The notes below the pieces were generated by a model. The model did not search any database. It was given only the letters and a program-made list of their open reading frames with translations, and was not told where the DNA came from. A stretch of DNA of 64,000 nucleotides from Lacticaseibacillus saniviri JCM 17471 = DSM 24301 (GTDB lineage Bacteria; Bacillota; Bacilli; Lactobacillales; Lactobacillaceae). The stretch spans positions 62,001-126,000 of the forward strand of contig NZ_BBBX01000001.1 of NCBI RefSeq assembly GCF_001311785.1, written 5' to 3'. Numbering within the stretch: the stretch's first letter is position 1; every line of letters begins with the position of its first letter. Positions 63,711-64,000 of the stretch are shown one piece after another. The position numbers and the translations under genes were made by a program.

Positions 63711-64000
63711 TTATTCCCCCGATACATAGTCGTCTAGTTCTGCGAAACGTTCAAACAACTGATCAAACTCAGCTGAGAGCTCATCCATTTCCTTTTGTTG
63801 CGAGGCTAATTTGACATAGTCCGCCCCATCATCGGCCGCCATGTCAGCTTTGATTTGATCCATCTTGGCCTCCACAGCATCCATCTTGGGTTGTAATTGA
63901 TCATATTCCATCTGTTCCGCATAGGTCAATTTTGTTTTCTCTTTAGGTGCCGCTGGCGTCGCTTCCGCTTGTGGGGCGGTGGCCGGTGTTTTTTAGTGGC
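63711..64000 (-). CDS. ABC-F type ATPase, C-terminal part, cut by the window edge and frame-disrupted
   Basis: Only the C-terminal tail is in the window: an Ala/Pro-rich linker ([13 protein letters not shown]) and an alpha-helical coiled coil of about 75 residues ([22 protein letters not shown]...) typical of Uup/EttA-like ABC-F translation factors. An A is missing in the run near 63989-63994. The stop lies 3 nt before thyA. The ABC domains are outside, so identity rests on the tail and the usual ABC-F-thyA-folA order. Confidence 0.7.

Overview
The window is chromosomal DNA of a lactic acid bacterium, family Lactobacillaceae, with GC near 50% by eye. The support is gene order and protein style: recU-pbp1A divergent from ypsA-like-gpsB-rnpB; the pyrR-P-B-C-carA-carB-D-F-E operon; fhs-UDG-lspA-rluD; plsY divergent from parE-parC; and the minus-strand string thyA-folA ... 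rbgA-rnhB-dprA-topA-xerC-hslV-hslU. The genus cannot be fixed from the sequence alone. There is no prophage, IS element, CRISPR array, tRNA or rRNA. The window is almost entirely core genome.

Layout. 1-4.4 kb: cell-wall synthase PBP1A, RecU, a YpsA-like protein, GpsB, RNase P RNA and a 23S rRNA methyltransferase. 4.4-9.4 kb: a D-2-hydroxyacid dehydrogenase, a small unknown gene, lipoate ligase, PepO and an orphan repeat-like protein. 9.5-14.7 kb: class Ib ribonucleotide reductase (nrdH-nrdE-nrdF) behind phased NrdR-type boxes, with a divergent Mga-like regulator. 14.7-18 kb: cardiolipin synthase, a nitroreductase, an RNase H and an EbsA-like membrane protein. 18-32.3 kb: one-carbon/DNA-repair/lipoprotein genes, then the whole pyrimidine operon behind a PyrR attenuator. 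32.3-39.7 kb: RqcH, an AlkP-superfamily enzyme, DegV, a Nudix hydrolase, pyrophosphatase and a LysR regulator. 39.7-43.2 kb: pflB-pflA. 43.2-48.5 kb: topoisomerase IV and PlsY. 48.5-58.7 kb: an epimerase, HslUV, XerC, TopA, DprA, RNase HII, RbgA, an S41 protease and YozE. 58.7-64 kb: YpmS, YpmR, DegV, hemolysin III, DHFR, ThyA and the tail of an ABC-F ATPase.

How the genes work together. Nucleotide supply dominates: de novo UMP synthesis, NDP reduction, dTMP synthesis (thyA-folA, fed by fhs) and housecleaning hydrolases. Chromosome maintenance (ParCE, TopA, XerC, RecU, RNases HI/HII, UDG, DprA) and envelope growth (PBP1A, GpsB, PlsY, Cls, LspA) make up most of the rest.

The dominant oddity is data quality. 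About 37 of roughly 58 genes carry frame disruptions, about 50 in all and nearly all single-base losses in short homopolymers. They fall in essential genes, so they look like uncorrected sequencing indels rather than gene decay. For such genes I give the whole frame-corrected span as one CDS. The best candidates for undescribed biology are non-coding: a nested 108-nt hairpin element at 62.1 kb with a shorter relative at 14.7 kb, a 0.7-kb hairpin-rich gene-free stretch at 37 kb, and palindrome clusters upstream of pflB and nrdH.
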